A DNA stretch of 6,648 nt from Bryobacterales bacterium. GTDB lineage: Bacteria; Acidobacteriota; Terriglobia; Bryobacterales; Bryobacteraceae. Made by a program: the position numbers and the translations under genes. The stretch spans positions 1-6,648 of the forward strand of contig PKZC01000182.1 of the NCBI GenBank assembly GCA_003132905.1, written 5' to 3'. Each line of letters begins with the position of its first letter. Within the stretch, counting starts at the first letter, position 1. Shown in pieces: positions 1-5,702 of the stretch. The notes under the pieces are model-generated. The model was not told where the DNA came from and did no database searches. It was given only the letters and a program-made list of their open reading frames with translations.

Positions 1-122
1 ACCGTAACCGGACAGCAGTGATATCCAATATATTGCCGCAGCGGTCCCAGAAGCTACAGCGGGCATTTCTTCAGTAAGATTGCCAACACATATCAGGGCC
101 GGTACCCGAAAACTTTGCGTAA

Positions 123-152
123 ACGACAAAAAGTTCACAAATCAGCTATCAT
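123..152 (+). promoter_or_regulatory. possible sigma-70 promoter for the HTH gene
   Basis: A -10-like hexamer TATCAT (147-152, five of six consensus positions) lies 18 bases downstream of ACGACA (123-128, four of six positions of TTGACA). This would start transcription near 159 and leave a leader of about 36 bases before the ATG at 195. The surrounding stretch is AT-rich compared with the genes. The call rests on consensus matching by eye and is tentative. The rest of 1-194 shows no convincing gene. Confidence 0.3.
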
Positions 153-182
153 GAGCCTTACTACCACCCGATATTAGTATGT

Positions 183-186
183 AAGG
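183..186 (+). promoter_or_regulatory. ribosome binding site of the HTH gene
   Basis: AAGG sits 8 bases before the ATG at 195. It supports that start over the downstream in-frame codons. Confidence 0.55.
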
Positions 187-194
187 TAGCGGTT

Positions 195-548
195 ATGAAA
201 TCATCTGTATCTTCGCAGCAGGCACAGGGCTTGGGACTCGATCTTGCAAGATTCCGCAAAAAAGCCGGTGTGTCGCTGGAAGAAATTGCTGACAGCACCA
301 AAATCAGCTCGCGATTCCTCCGAGCGATAGAGGGCGAGCAGTTCGAGCAACTCCCCGGAGGCATCTTCAGCACCAGTTATCTGCGACAGTACGCAGAAGC
401 CATCGGGTACGACGAAGACGCGTTGGTGGCGTTTTACAATCAGAAGATGAATCCGGCCGAGCCGATTTCCAAAGGCCCGCAAACCGAAACCGGCAGCCGC
501 AGTCTGTTGGACCGTTGGCTCCGAACCGCAGCGCAAACGCCCCGCTAA
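195..548 (+). CDS. RodZ-like helix-turn-helix protein, cytoplasmic domain only
   Basis: This 117-residue protein is almost entirely one HTH_25/Xre-type domain of the kind found at the N-terminus of the cell-shape protein RodZ. Residues 12-46 read as the helix-turn-helix (GLGLDLARFRKKAGVSLEEI, then a second helix with TKISSRFLRAIE). Residues 54-66 carry the RodZ-type block P-G-G-I-F-S-T-S-Y-L-R-Q-Y, followed by an acidic helix ending near residue 81. Full RodZ continues into a transmembrane helix and a periplasmic domain. Here the chain ends after a polar tail (about residues 85-117) with no membrane segment, so it should be cytosolic. It may be a DNA-binding regulator or a soluble RodZ paralogue that binds a protein partner. 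It reads in the same direction as the flagellar genes, 178 bases upstream of flgM, but nothing shows that it controls them. The start is supported by AAGG 8 bases upstream. Domain assignment is confident; role is unknown. Confidence 0.8.
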   Translation: MKSSVSSQQAQGLGLDLARFRKKAGVSLEEIADSTKISSRFLRAIEGEQFEQLPGGIFSTSYLRQYAEAIGYDEDALVAFYNQKMNPAEPISKGPQTETGSRSLLDRWLRTAAQTPR

Positions 549-642
549 ACTACAGCGCTCTTCCCCGGCGTACTCCCTTCGCTATCCCAAGGTATACCTC
601 CGTTGAATTCTGTCCTTACTCCCTCTCATGGAAACCTCCGCC

Positions 643-650
643 GCCGATAA
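643..650 (+). promoter_or_regulatory. candidate sigma-28 (FliA) -10 element upstream of flgM
   Basis: GCCGATAA is an exact match to the enterobacterial sigma-28 -10 octamer and lies 77 bases before the flgM ATG. In Salmonella, flgM is known to be transcribed partly from a sigma-28 promoter, so the location makes sense. No TAAA-like -35 sits at the expected distance: around 624-631 the sequence is TCTCATGG. This is therefore half a promoter by consensus. It could be chance or a diverged site. Confidence 0.3.
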
Positions 651-658
651 GGAAAGCA

Positions 659-668
659 GGAACGTTCC
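659..668. repeat. 10-bp perfect palindrome in the flgM leader
   Basis: GGAACGTTCC is a perfect inverted repeat immediately before the tandem repeat at 670-705. It could be a regulator half-site pair or a small stem in the leader RNA. It is too short to exclude chance. Confidence 0.4.
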
Positions 669-669
669 A

Positions 670-705
670 ATGACCGTTCGCTGAAATGATGACCGTTCAC
701 TGAAA
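670..705 (+). repeat. 17-nt tandem repeat in the flgM leader
   Basis: ATGACCGTTCGCTGAAA (670-686) recurs as ATGACCGTTCACTGAAA (689-705), with one mismatch and a period of 19 bases. CGTT occurs at 663, 675, 694 and 706, that is at spacings of 12, 19 and 12, which gives the block a symmetric layout together with the palindrome at 659-668. Each copy contains ATG followed in frame by TGA. It may be a binding site for a regulator or a leader element. Apart from this repeat, the palindrome and the GCCGATAA motif, the gap 549-726 shows nothing I can name. Confidence 0.75.
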
Positions 706-726
706 CGTTACCGCCGGTGCCCTTAA

Positions 727-1044
727 ATGAAAATATCCCGTCTCGACTCCAAATCGATTCCAGACTTGCAACAACCCGCGGGCGTCGATCCCGCCGGATT
801 GAGTGGCGCTTCCAAGCAGCCTGCCCCACAGAACACAGCATCAGACCAGGTGCAGCTCACCGGCATGAGCCGTTATCTAGCAGCTGCACTGAATGGTTCT
901 CCGGCCCAAGTGGCCAAGGTCAGCGAACTGAGCACGGCTGTGTCTAGCGGCAAGTACCGCGTGGATGCCTATGCGGTCAGCGGCAGCCTCATTCAGCATG
1001 CCATCGAATTCGGTGGAGGCCAACCTTTGGCGGTAACCCCGTAG
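727..1044 (+). CDS. flgM: FlgM, anti-sigma-28 factor (negative regulator of flagellin synthesis)
   Basis: FlgM binds the flagellar sigma factor FliA (sigma-28) in the cytoplasm and blocks late flagellar transcription until it is exported through the finished hook-basal body. The 105-residue protein has the family layout. It starts MKIS, has a disordered Pro/Gln/Ala-rich N-terminal half (about residues 10-38) and a C-terminal sigma-binding half. That half begins at D40-Q-V-Q-L-T-G-M-S, followed by helix A60-Q-V-A-K-V-S-E-L and the characteristic S74-G-K-Y-R-V-D-A-Y-A-V-S-G-S-L-I (74-89). TAA directly precedes the ATG in frame, so no earlier in-frame start is possible. The ATG has no obvious Shine-Dalgarno. 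It is first in the flgM-flgN-flgK-flgL run, and the FlgN-like gene starts 5 bases after its stop. This is the expected partner arrangement, because FlgN couples FlgM activity to export of FlgK and FlgL. Confidence 0.88.
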   Translation: MKISRLDSKSIPDLQQPAGVDPAGLSGASKQPAPQNTASDQVQLTGMSRYLAAALNGSPAQVAKVSELSTAVSSGKYRVDAYAVSGSLIQHAIEFGGGQPLAVTP

Positions 1045-1049
1045 TCCAG

Positions 1050-1439
1050 ATGACGTCCAACGGCAGCCAAGAGGTCGAGCACGTCCGCCAGGCTCGCTGC
1101 ATCGTCGAACGAATGCGCGCGCGGCTGCTGCGGCCCAGCTTTCAAGCATTGGAATTATGCGCCGCCGATCTCAATCTTGCCCTGGAGTGTCTTCAGAAAT
1201 TGGATGTCAGCCTAAAATCGCCCGTCTGGCAAGGAATGGCGCGTAGAAAGCTGGAAAAAGAGGTGCTGGCCTTGCGCTGCGCGATTCTCTCGGTTGAGGG
1301 ATTGCTCAGGAATGCGGGAAAGTTCTACGCCGGTTTGGCGCGCTTGATGGCGCCCGATGAAGCTCCCCCAAACTACACACCCACCGGCGTCAGCGGCACG
1401 ACGCAGATGGCTGCCGGAAGCGTGGTAGTACACGGCTAA
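1050..1439 (+). CDS. flgN: FlgN-like flagellar export chaperone (candidate)
   Basis: This 129-residue protein occupies the flgN position between flgM and flgK, 5 bases from each. FlgN is a small, mostly helical cytosolic chaperone that binds the C-termini of FlgK and FlgL and delivers them to the flagellar type III export gate. Residues 5-100 look like long amphipathic helices (for example residues 8-27 with E-V-E-H-V-R-Q-A-R-C-I-V-E-R-M, and a Lys/Arg/Glu-rich stretch M-A-R-R-K-L-E-K-E-V-L-A-L). The tail from about 103 is Pro/Gly/Thr-rich and probably disordered. I cannot point to a diagnostic FlgN motif; the family is poorly conserved, and the call depends on size, predicted helicity and position. 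The start has only a weak Shine-Dalgarno, which fits translational coupling to flgM. Confidence 0.6.
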   Translation: MTSNGSQEVEHVRQARCIVERMRARLLRPSFQALELCAADLNLALECLQKLDVSLKSPVWQGMARRKLEKEVLALRCAILSVEGLLRNAGKFYAGLARLMAPDEAPPNYTPTGVSGTTQMAAGSVVVHG

Positions 1440-1444
1440 CCGAT

Positions 1445-2821
1445 ATGGGTAACCTAACAACTTCTCTCATCAATGCCGGCAATGCCCTCGAAGTTTACGG
1501 CAGCGCGTTAAACGTCACCGAGAACAATGTCACTAACGTGAATACTCCGGGATACGCCGAGCAGACGGCTACTCTCGAGGCGCGGCCGTTTGATCTCGCC
1601 ACGGGAGCGCAGGGTGGCGTCATGCTAGGACCGACCGAAAGCTCGCGCAACCAGTTTGTCGAACAGTCCGTACGCACTCAGCAGGCCGCCTCTGGTTACG
1701 ATCAGCAAAAAGTTTCGGATCTCAGCACCGCGCAAAACTACTTTAGTCTCTCCGCCACTTCTGGGATTGCCCCCTCTATTAGCGCTCTCTTTCAGAGCTT
1801 TTCTCAGTTAAGCGTTACGCCGAACGACACCGTGGCGCGTCAGACAGTGATCAATGATGCCACCACCGTGGCGCAGGATTTCGGCGACGCCGCCAACGGG
1901 TTGCTCAGCCAGGCCAATGACCTGCATGAGGCCACCAGCACCACCATCGCCACGATCAATCAGCTGGCGGGCACCATCGCCGAAATCAATTCGCAAAATA
2001 CCAAGGATCCGAACGGGGGTGTGGACGCTGGCGTGGACGCGCAATTGAACGCAGCGCTCGAACAATTGTCACAGTACGTCAACTTCACCATCTTACAGCA
2101 GCCGAATGGACCATTATCGGTATACGTGGGCGGCCAAACACCTCTCGTAGTAGGCGCTCAAACCTACGCTATCCAAGGCGATTTCTCTACCCCGCAAACG
2201 GCCATCCTCAGCAGCTCGGGGGCCGATATCTCCAGCCAGATCACAGGCGGGCAACTCGGTGCCGAACTGGACGACAACAACAATGTACTGCCGTCCTATG
2301 TCGCTGGCCTCAACACGTTGGCACAAACCCTGGCCGATCAGGTCAACGCGGGGCTCAACAACGGAATCGATCTGAACGGCGCCGCGCCGGTTACGAATCT
2401 GTTCGCCTATAACGCTTCCACCGGCGCGGCAGCCACTCTCACGGTTAACCCGCTCACTACCGATCAAATCGCGGCGGCCTCGCCTGGCGCTCCGGGTGGT
2501 AACGGCAACGCCTTGGCGCTCGCCGCGCTTGCCAATGCCCCAGTCGTTAATGGCTACACCTTCGCGCAAGACTATGGCAATTTAGGGGGACAAGTTGGCA
2601 GCGACCTTTCAGCAGCACAAAATAACAGCACCACCGATCAATCTCTGCTGAGCCAGGCGGAATCTCTGCGCCAACAGATCTCCGGCGTATCGCTCGATTC
2701 GGAGGCCGAGAGTCTTCTGCAGTACAACCGTTCCTACGACGCGATTTCCAAGATGTTGGGCGTCTTAAATTCGCTGAGCCTTGACATCGTGAATCTCCTG
2801 CCGCCCATCAGCAGTTCGTAG
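1445..2821 (+). CDS. flgK: FlgK, flagellar hook-associated protein 1
   Basis: FlgK forms the first ring of the junction between hook and filament outside the cell, after export through the flagellar type III apparatus. Both conserved termini are present. The N-terminal block N23-V-T-E-N-N-V-T-N-V-N-T-P-G-Y (residues 23-37) is the rod/hook/HAP signature. The C-terminal block L417-D-S-E-A-E-S-L-L-Q-Y-N-R-S-Y-D-A-I-S-K-M-L (417-438) is the FlgK form of the flagellar C-terminal domain. Residues about 140-190 form a helical heptad-like region (S-Q-A-N-D-L-H-E-A, then T-I-N-Q-L-A-G-T-I-A-E-I-N-S-Q). The middle is Asn/Ala/Gly/Thr-rich, typical of exposed filament-family domains. At 458 residues it is shorter than the roughly 547-residue enterobacterial FlgK, which implies a smaller outer domain rather than truncation. 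There is no signal peptide, as expected for a type III substrate. The start follows the FlgN-like stop by 5 bases with no clear Shine-Dalgarno. flgL follows after 23 bases. Confidence 0.95.
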   Translation: MGNLTTSLINAGNALEVYGSALNVTENNVTNVNTPGYAEQTATLEARPFDLATGAQGGVMLGPTESSRNQFVEQSVRTQQAASGYDQQKVSDLSTAQNYFSLSATSGIAPSISALFQSFSQLSVTPNDTVARQTVINDATTVAQDFGDAANGLLSQANDLHEATSTTIATINQLAGTIAEINSQNTKDPNGGVDAGVDAQLNAALEQLSQYVNFTILQQPNGPLSVYVGGQTPLVVGAQTYAIQGDFSTPQTAILSSSGADISSQITGGQLGAELDDNNNVLPSYVAGLNTLAQTLADQVNAGLNNGIDLNGAAPVTNLFAYNASTGAAATLTVNPLTTDQIAAASPGAPGGNGNALALAALANAPVVNGYTFAQDYGNLGGQVGSDLSAAQNNSTTDQSLLSQAESLRQQISGVSLDSEAESLLQYNRSYDAISKMLGVLNSLSLDIVNLLPPISSS

Positions 2822-2834
2822 ACGCAGCCAAAGT

Positions 2835-2839
2835 AAGGA
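2835..2839 (+). promoter_or_regulatory. ribosome binding site of flgL
   Basis: AAGGA lies 5 bases before the ATG at 2845 and fixes that start. It is the only strong Shine-Dalgarno inside the flagellar run, and it suggests that flgL initiates independently rather than by coupling. Confidence 0.75.
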
Positions 2840-2844
2840 ATCCT

Positions 2845-3750
2845 ATGATCAGCACTCTGAATCCCGCCGCTCAAAACTTCCTCGCCGGCCTCAATCAGAT
2901 TCAAACACGGCTTCAAACCGCGCAGACGCAGCTCACCACGGGCCTCCAAATTAACAACGTCTCGGACGATCCCTCCGAGATCGCCGACGTCTGGCAGCTC
3001 AATTCGCAACTGGATCAGACCCAGCAGACCGACACGAACCTGGGCCAGGTGAACACGGAAGTAAACACCGCGCAGTCCGCCCTGCAATCCTCCGTCACAC
3101 TGGTCGAGCAGGCCTTGACTTACGGAGCACAGGGGGCGAGCGGCACCGCCAGCGCCACTACCCGGCAGGACTTGGCGAATGAACTGGGCGCGATCCTGCA
3201 ACAACTGGTTTCCGCCGCCAACACCACGGTCCAAGGCCGCTACATCTTTTCGGGCGATACCGACCAGACAACGCCCTACTCCATCGATCTCACCCAGAGC
3301 AGTCCGGTTAGCGCGTACCAGGGTTCCGCCACCACCAGGGAGATACAGGGCCCGGATGGCACGGCCTTCCCCATCGCCCTCACCGCGCAACAGATCTTCG
3401 ATAGTTCCAACGCGCAAACCAATGTTTTCGCCTCCATCACCAGTTTGATGCAGGGTCTGCAAGCGAACAACGCCACCCAAATCACTTCGGCCGTGAGCGA
3501 CGTTCAGAGCGCCGACACCTTCCTCAATCAGCAGCTGGCTTTTTATGGAACCGTGCAGGACCGCGTGGCGGGCGCGCTCAGCTTCGGCCAGAATTACACC
3601 ACGCAGTTGCAAACACAACTGAGCGGAGTGCAGGACGCCGACGAAGCGAGCGCCATCACCAACATGACCCAGGCGCAGACCGAGATGCAGGCCGCGCTGC
3701 AATCGGAGGCGCAACTGCCGCGAAACACGCTTTTCGATTTTCTGACTTAA
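2845..3750 (+). CDS. flgL: FlgL, flagellar hook-associated protein 3
   Basis: FlgL forms the second junction ring, between FlgK and the flagellin filament, and is exported by the flagellar type III system. The N-terminal flagellin-type helix carries G33-L-Q-I-N-N-V-S-D-D-P (residues 33-43), the equivalent of the flagellin motif around (A/S)DDP. The centre carries the FlgL hallmark G131-R-Y-I-F-S-G (131-137), followed by D-T-D-Q-T-T-P-Y. The last 45 or so residues form the C-terminal flagellin-like helix (D-E-A-S-A-I-T-N-M-T-Q-A-Q-T-E-M-Q-A-A-L) and end in L-F-D-F-L-T. At 301 residues it is close to the usual FlgL length (about 300-320). It follows flgK in the standard order and has its own Shine-Dalgarno. 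It is last in the operon: its TAA (3748-3750) overlaps the stop codon of the convergent gene on the other strand, so there is no room for a terminator between them. Confidence 0.93.
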   Translation: MISTLNPAAQNFLAGLNQIQTRLQTAQTQLTTGLQINNVSDDPSEIADVWQLNSQLDQTQQTDTNLGQVNTEVNTAQSALQSSVTLVEQALTYGAQGASGTASATTRQDLANELGAILQQLVSAANTTVQGRYIFSGDTDQTTPYSIDLTQSSPVSAYQGSATTREIQGPDGTAFPIALTAQQIFDSSNAQTNVFASITSLMQGLQANNATQITSAVSDVQSADTFLNQQLAFYGTVQDRVAGALSFGQNYTTQLQTQLSGVQDADEASAITNMTQAQTEMQAALQSEAQLPRNTLFDFLT

Positions 3751-4727
3751 GGTTCCGAACGGGTTCTCGCAGCGCCGATGTGGAACGACGACGAGATCAC
3801 GCGGTTGGAAGAATCCACCAGCGCTTGCGCGCCAAACGGGAATCGCCAGTCCGTCAACGCGACATCCCGCGCTCCCTCCGGATTGTCCACCGGCGTCACG
3901 GACCACAAAGGGTATTGCGCAAATCGCAAGAACACTGCCACCGGATGCGCTTGGCGGGCTGCTTCGATAGCGGGACTGGGAGGCGCCTTGTATATTATCG
4001 TCCCCGCCGCCGGATCAAAGTCCCGCATCACGTTCACGGCGAACCGCATCACGAATTCCGGCCGCTCCATCCACCCTTGCCACTCGATCGGGCTCACCCC
4101 GGGAGAAGGAAACGCCGCCACGCGAATCGGCGGACCGCCCTGATAAACTCGCGATTCCAAAATCTCGATCGCCCGCTGATGCCACAGAAACCGGCCACAA
4201 TCGTAAACCAGAAAAAACGAAAGCGCAAAGATCGCCAGTCCGTGCCCGCTGCCTGCTTGCGCCCCAATCTCTCCGCTTACCAGCTTGCCCATCATCGGCG
4301 CCACCCAGGCCAGCAGCAAAACCGCCCACACCAACAGATCGAAAAGATTAATCAGATCCAGATGAAACCACTGCGACGAAAAGGGAAACAACAACCGGAT
4401 CCCGTAGACATTGGTCCAATCCAGCAGCAGATGGCTGGCCACTCCGATCATGGCGAGTCCCCATGCCGCCACCCAGCCTCGCATGGTCCTTCCGATCGCG
4501 CAGGTCACCAGCACGCACAATAGCGCCATCACCGGCGCGGCGGCGATCGAGTGCGTAATTCCGCGATGCTGCTCGAAATAGTACAGCGGGCCGCGCACAA
4601 TCGTCGCAAAATCGATATCGGGAACGTTGGCCGACAAGACCAGCAGCAGTGTAGCTCGCGGATACCAGCGGTTTAAGCCCGAGCGGCTTAACATCAAGCC
4701 GGTCAGCGAGTGGGTGAGGTTGTCCAT
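3747..4727 (-). CDS. YdjM-like (DUF457) membrane-bound metal-dependent hydrolase
   Basis: A 326-residue inner-membrane protein of the YdjM/DUF457 family, whose members are described as predicted metal-dependent hydrolases; the substrate is unknown. The conserved N-terminal signature M-D-N-L-T-H-S-L-T-G is present. Likely metal ligands occur in the family's usual series: H6, N34-V-P-D37-I-D39, H54-R-G-I-T-H59-S, S98-H99-L-L-L-D103-W-T-N, then W120-F-H-L-D124. Hydrophobic segments suitable for spanning the membrane lie at about residues 61-78, 86-102, 125-146 and 163-176. The C-terminal 150 residues look soluble; this tail is not one I recognise. The start ATG (4727-4725) lies inside the 3' end of the upstream lipid kinase, with a 25-base overlap, so the two are probably co-transcribed and translationally coupled. 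A lipid or envelope substrate would fit that neighbour but is inference only. Confidence 0.83.
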   Translation of the reverse strand: MDNLTHSLTGLMLSRSGLNRWYPRATLLLVLSANVPDIDFATIVRGPLYYFEQHRGITHSIAAAPVMALLCVLVTCAIGRTMRGWVAAWGLAMIGVASHLLLDWTNVYGIRLLFPFSSQWFHLDLINLFDLLVWAVLLLAWVAPMMGKLVSGEIGAQAGSGHGLAIFALSFFLVYDCGRFLWHQRAIEILESRVYQGGPPIRVAAFPSPGVSPIEWQGWMERPEFVMRFAVNVMRDFDPAAGTIIYKAPPSPAIEAARQAHPVAVFLRFAQYPLWSVTPVDNPEGARDVALTDWRFPFGAQALVDSSNRVISSSFHIGAARTRSEP

Positions 4728-5683
4728 GCGGCGGCGTCGACGCCGGCGGAAACGCTGACGGGTCGTCGAGCTCGAAAACCTGTGGGAACCAGGAGGGTGA
4801 GAGCGCTCGGAACAATCTCCACACGTGCCGGAGCAAGGCCCGCATACTCGCCGTCCACCTGTAGATGGATTCCGGTATCTTTCGGGGCCTGAAAGACCGC
4901 CTGGCGAGTCCGCAGAATCGTGATCCCCCGCATACTCTTGTGTTGATGCACCACCACCGCCAGCATATATTTCAGAAACCCGAGCGAGCTCTCACCTTCG
5001 AACAGCACCAGCTCAAACTCGTCGTCGAGCAGCGAGATGCTGGGAGCGATTTCCAGATCGCCGCCGTAATTCCGAACCCGGCTTAGCAGAGCGAAACTCG
5101 CGCGATATTCGCGTCCCTCGGCCTGCACCGTAAACTCGGGAATGCGGCGACCAATCTTTGAGAATCCACCCACCCAGTAAGCTACTTTCCCAATTGCTTG
5201 CTTCACTCGCGGGTTGAGGTGAAAAACAATATCGGCGTCCAATCCGGCGCCAGCCATCAACAGAAAATAGCGCTGCGAACCGTTTGCGTCATTCGATATC
5301 ATTCCCAGGGCGACGCGTTCCTGCACCGTCTCGGCCAGAGTGGCAGCGGCCCGCTCCATCGCATTGCCGATCCCCAGCTCATTGGCGAGCACGTTCGCGG
5401 TTCCGGCCGGCAGAATACCCAGCGGCACATCCGAATTCACCATTCCGTTCACTACTTCGTTGATGGTGCCGTCGCCGCCGGCCACCAGGATCAAGTCGGC
5501 TCCGCGATCCACCGCGCTCCGTGCGATCTCGCCGGCGTGACCCGGCCCCGTGGTGGCAATTGAATCGACAGTTATCCCGTGCTCGTCCAGCAGCTGGATG
5601 GATTGTCGCAGCGCATGCTTGCGCCGCCTGAGCCCGCCCGCGTATGGATTATAAATGAGAACGGTCTGACGGTAGGTGTCGAT
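4703..5683 (-). CDS. diacylglycerol/sphingosine kinase family lipid kinase (YegS/DgkB type), start uncertain
   Basis: This is an ATP-dependent lipid kinase of the DAGK_cat family (COG1597), which phosphorylates diacylglycerol or a related lipid at the membrane face. Numbering from the ATC at 5683, the family blocks are in order: V8-L-I-Y-N-P-Y-A-G-G (NPxAG nucleotide loop), G69-G-D-G-T-I-N-E-V (the GGDGT ATP site), and G89-I-L-P-A-G-T-A-N-V. These are followed by the C-terminal beta-sandwich with D-D-E-F-E-L-V and Q-V-D-G-E-Y-A-G. The open frame has no ATG, GTG or TTG upstream of GTG 5512-5510, and starting there would delete NPxAG and about 57 conserved residues. The frame is closed by TAG at 5692-5690, so the true start should be at or near ATC 5683-5681, one base away from ATG. 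Length from there is 326 residues, normal for the family. It overlaps the downstream DUF457 gene by 25 bases. The substrate cannot be read from sequence. Confidence 0.82.
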   Translation of the reverse strand: MDTYRQTVLIYNPYAGGLRRRKHALRQSIQLLDEHGITVDSIATTGPGHAGEIARSAVDRGADLILVAGGDGTINEVVNGMVNSDVPLGILPAGTANVLANELGIGNAMERAAATLAETVQERVALGMISNDANGSQRYFLLMAGAGLDADIVFHLNPRVKQAIGKVAYWVGGFSKIGRRIPEFTVQAEGREYRASFALLSRVRNYGGDLEIAPSISLLDDEFELVLFEGESSLGFLKYMLAVVVHQHKSMRGITILRTRQAVFQAPKDTGIHLQVDGEYAGLAPARVEIVPSALTLLVPTGFRARRPVSVSAGVDAAAWTTSPTR

Positions 5684-5692
5684 AGTACCCTA

Positions 5693-5698
5693 ATTATA
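5693..5698 (-). promoter_or_regulatory. candidate -10 box for the lipid kinase, in the divergent gap
   Basis: The minus strand reads TATAAT, a perfect sigma-70 -10 hexamer, at 5698-5693. Transcription would begin about 7 bases further, near 5686, giving an almost leaderless mRNA if ATC 5683 is the start. At 17-base spacing the -35 position reads CTAGCT, a poor match, so the promoter is only half supported. Confidence 0.35.
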
Positions 5699-5702
5699 GT
5701 AG

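Larger units (their letters stand above)
628..684 (+). other. possible leader mini-ORF upstream of flgM
   Basis: An ATG at 628 opens an 18-codon frame ending at TGA (682-684). A second in-frame ATG at 670 would give only M-T-V-R. The ATG at 670 has AGGA (658-661) 8 bases upstream, which is a better Shine-Dalgarno than the one for flgM itself. A separate four- or five-codon frame (M-M-T-V-H, 686-703) follows in the next copy of the repeat. Translation of any of these is unproven, and chance occurrence is likely enough that confidence is low. Confidence 0.15.

Noticed and set aside
3..77. Short plus-strand open frame from the left edge ending at TAA 75-77, as a possible gene tail
   Set aside because: It is only 24 codons with no recognisable C-terminal motif, so it is not distinguishable from chance.
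101..106. GGTACC palindrome upstream of the HTH gene
   Set aside because: A six-base palindrome is expected by chance and has no extended arms.
2021..2040. 8-nt direct repeat GTGGACGC within flgK
   Set aside because: It simply encodes V-D-A-G-V-D-A in the variable middle of FlgK; there is no sign of a structural or regulatory role.
2114..2569. 151-codon minus-strand frame inside flgK
   Set aside because: It is antisense to flgK and compositionally a shadow; no motif or ribosome site was seen.
2734..3906. 390-codon open frame on the minus strand opposite flgL
   Set aside because: It lies almost wholly antisense to flgL, which has clear FlgL motifs and a Shine-Dalgarno; its Gly/Arg/Leu-rich product has no recognisable domain and is a shadow of GC-biased codons.
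3780..4523. 247-codon plus-strand open frame opposite the DUF457 hydrolase
   Set aside because: The product is low-complexity, His/Arg/Pro/Gln-rich, while the opposite strand carries all the DUF457 signature residues.
4348..4845. 165-codon minus-strand frame across the kinase/hydrolase junction
   Set aside because: It is an alternative frame of two well-supported genes on the same strand and has no domain of its own.
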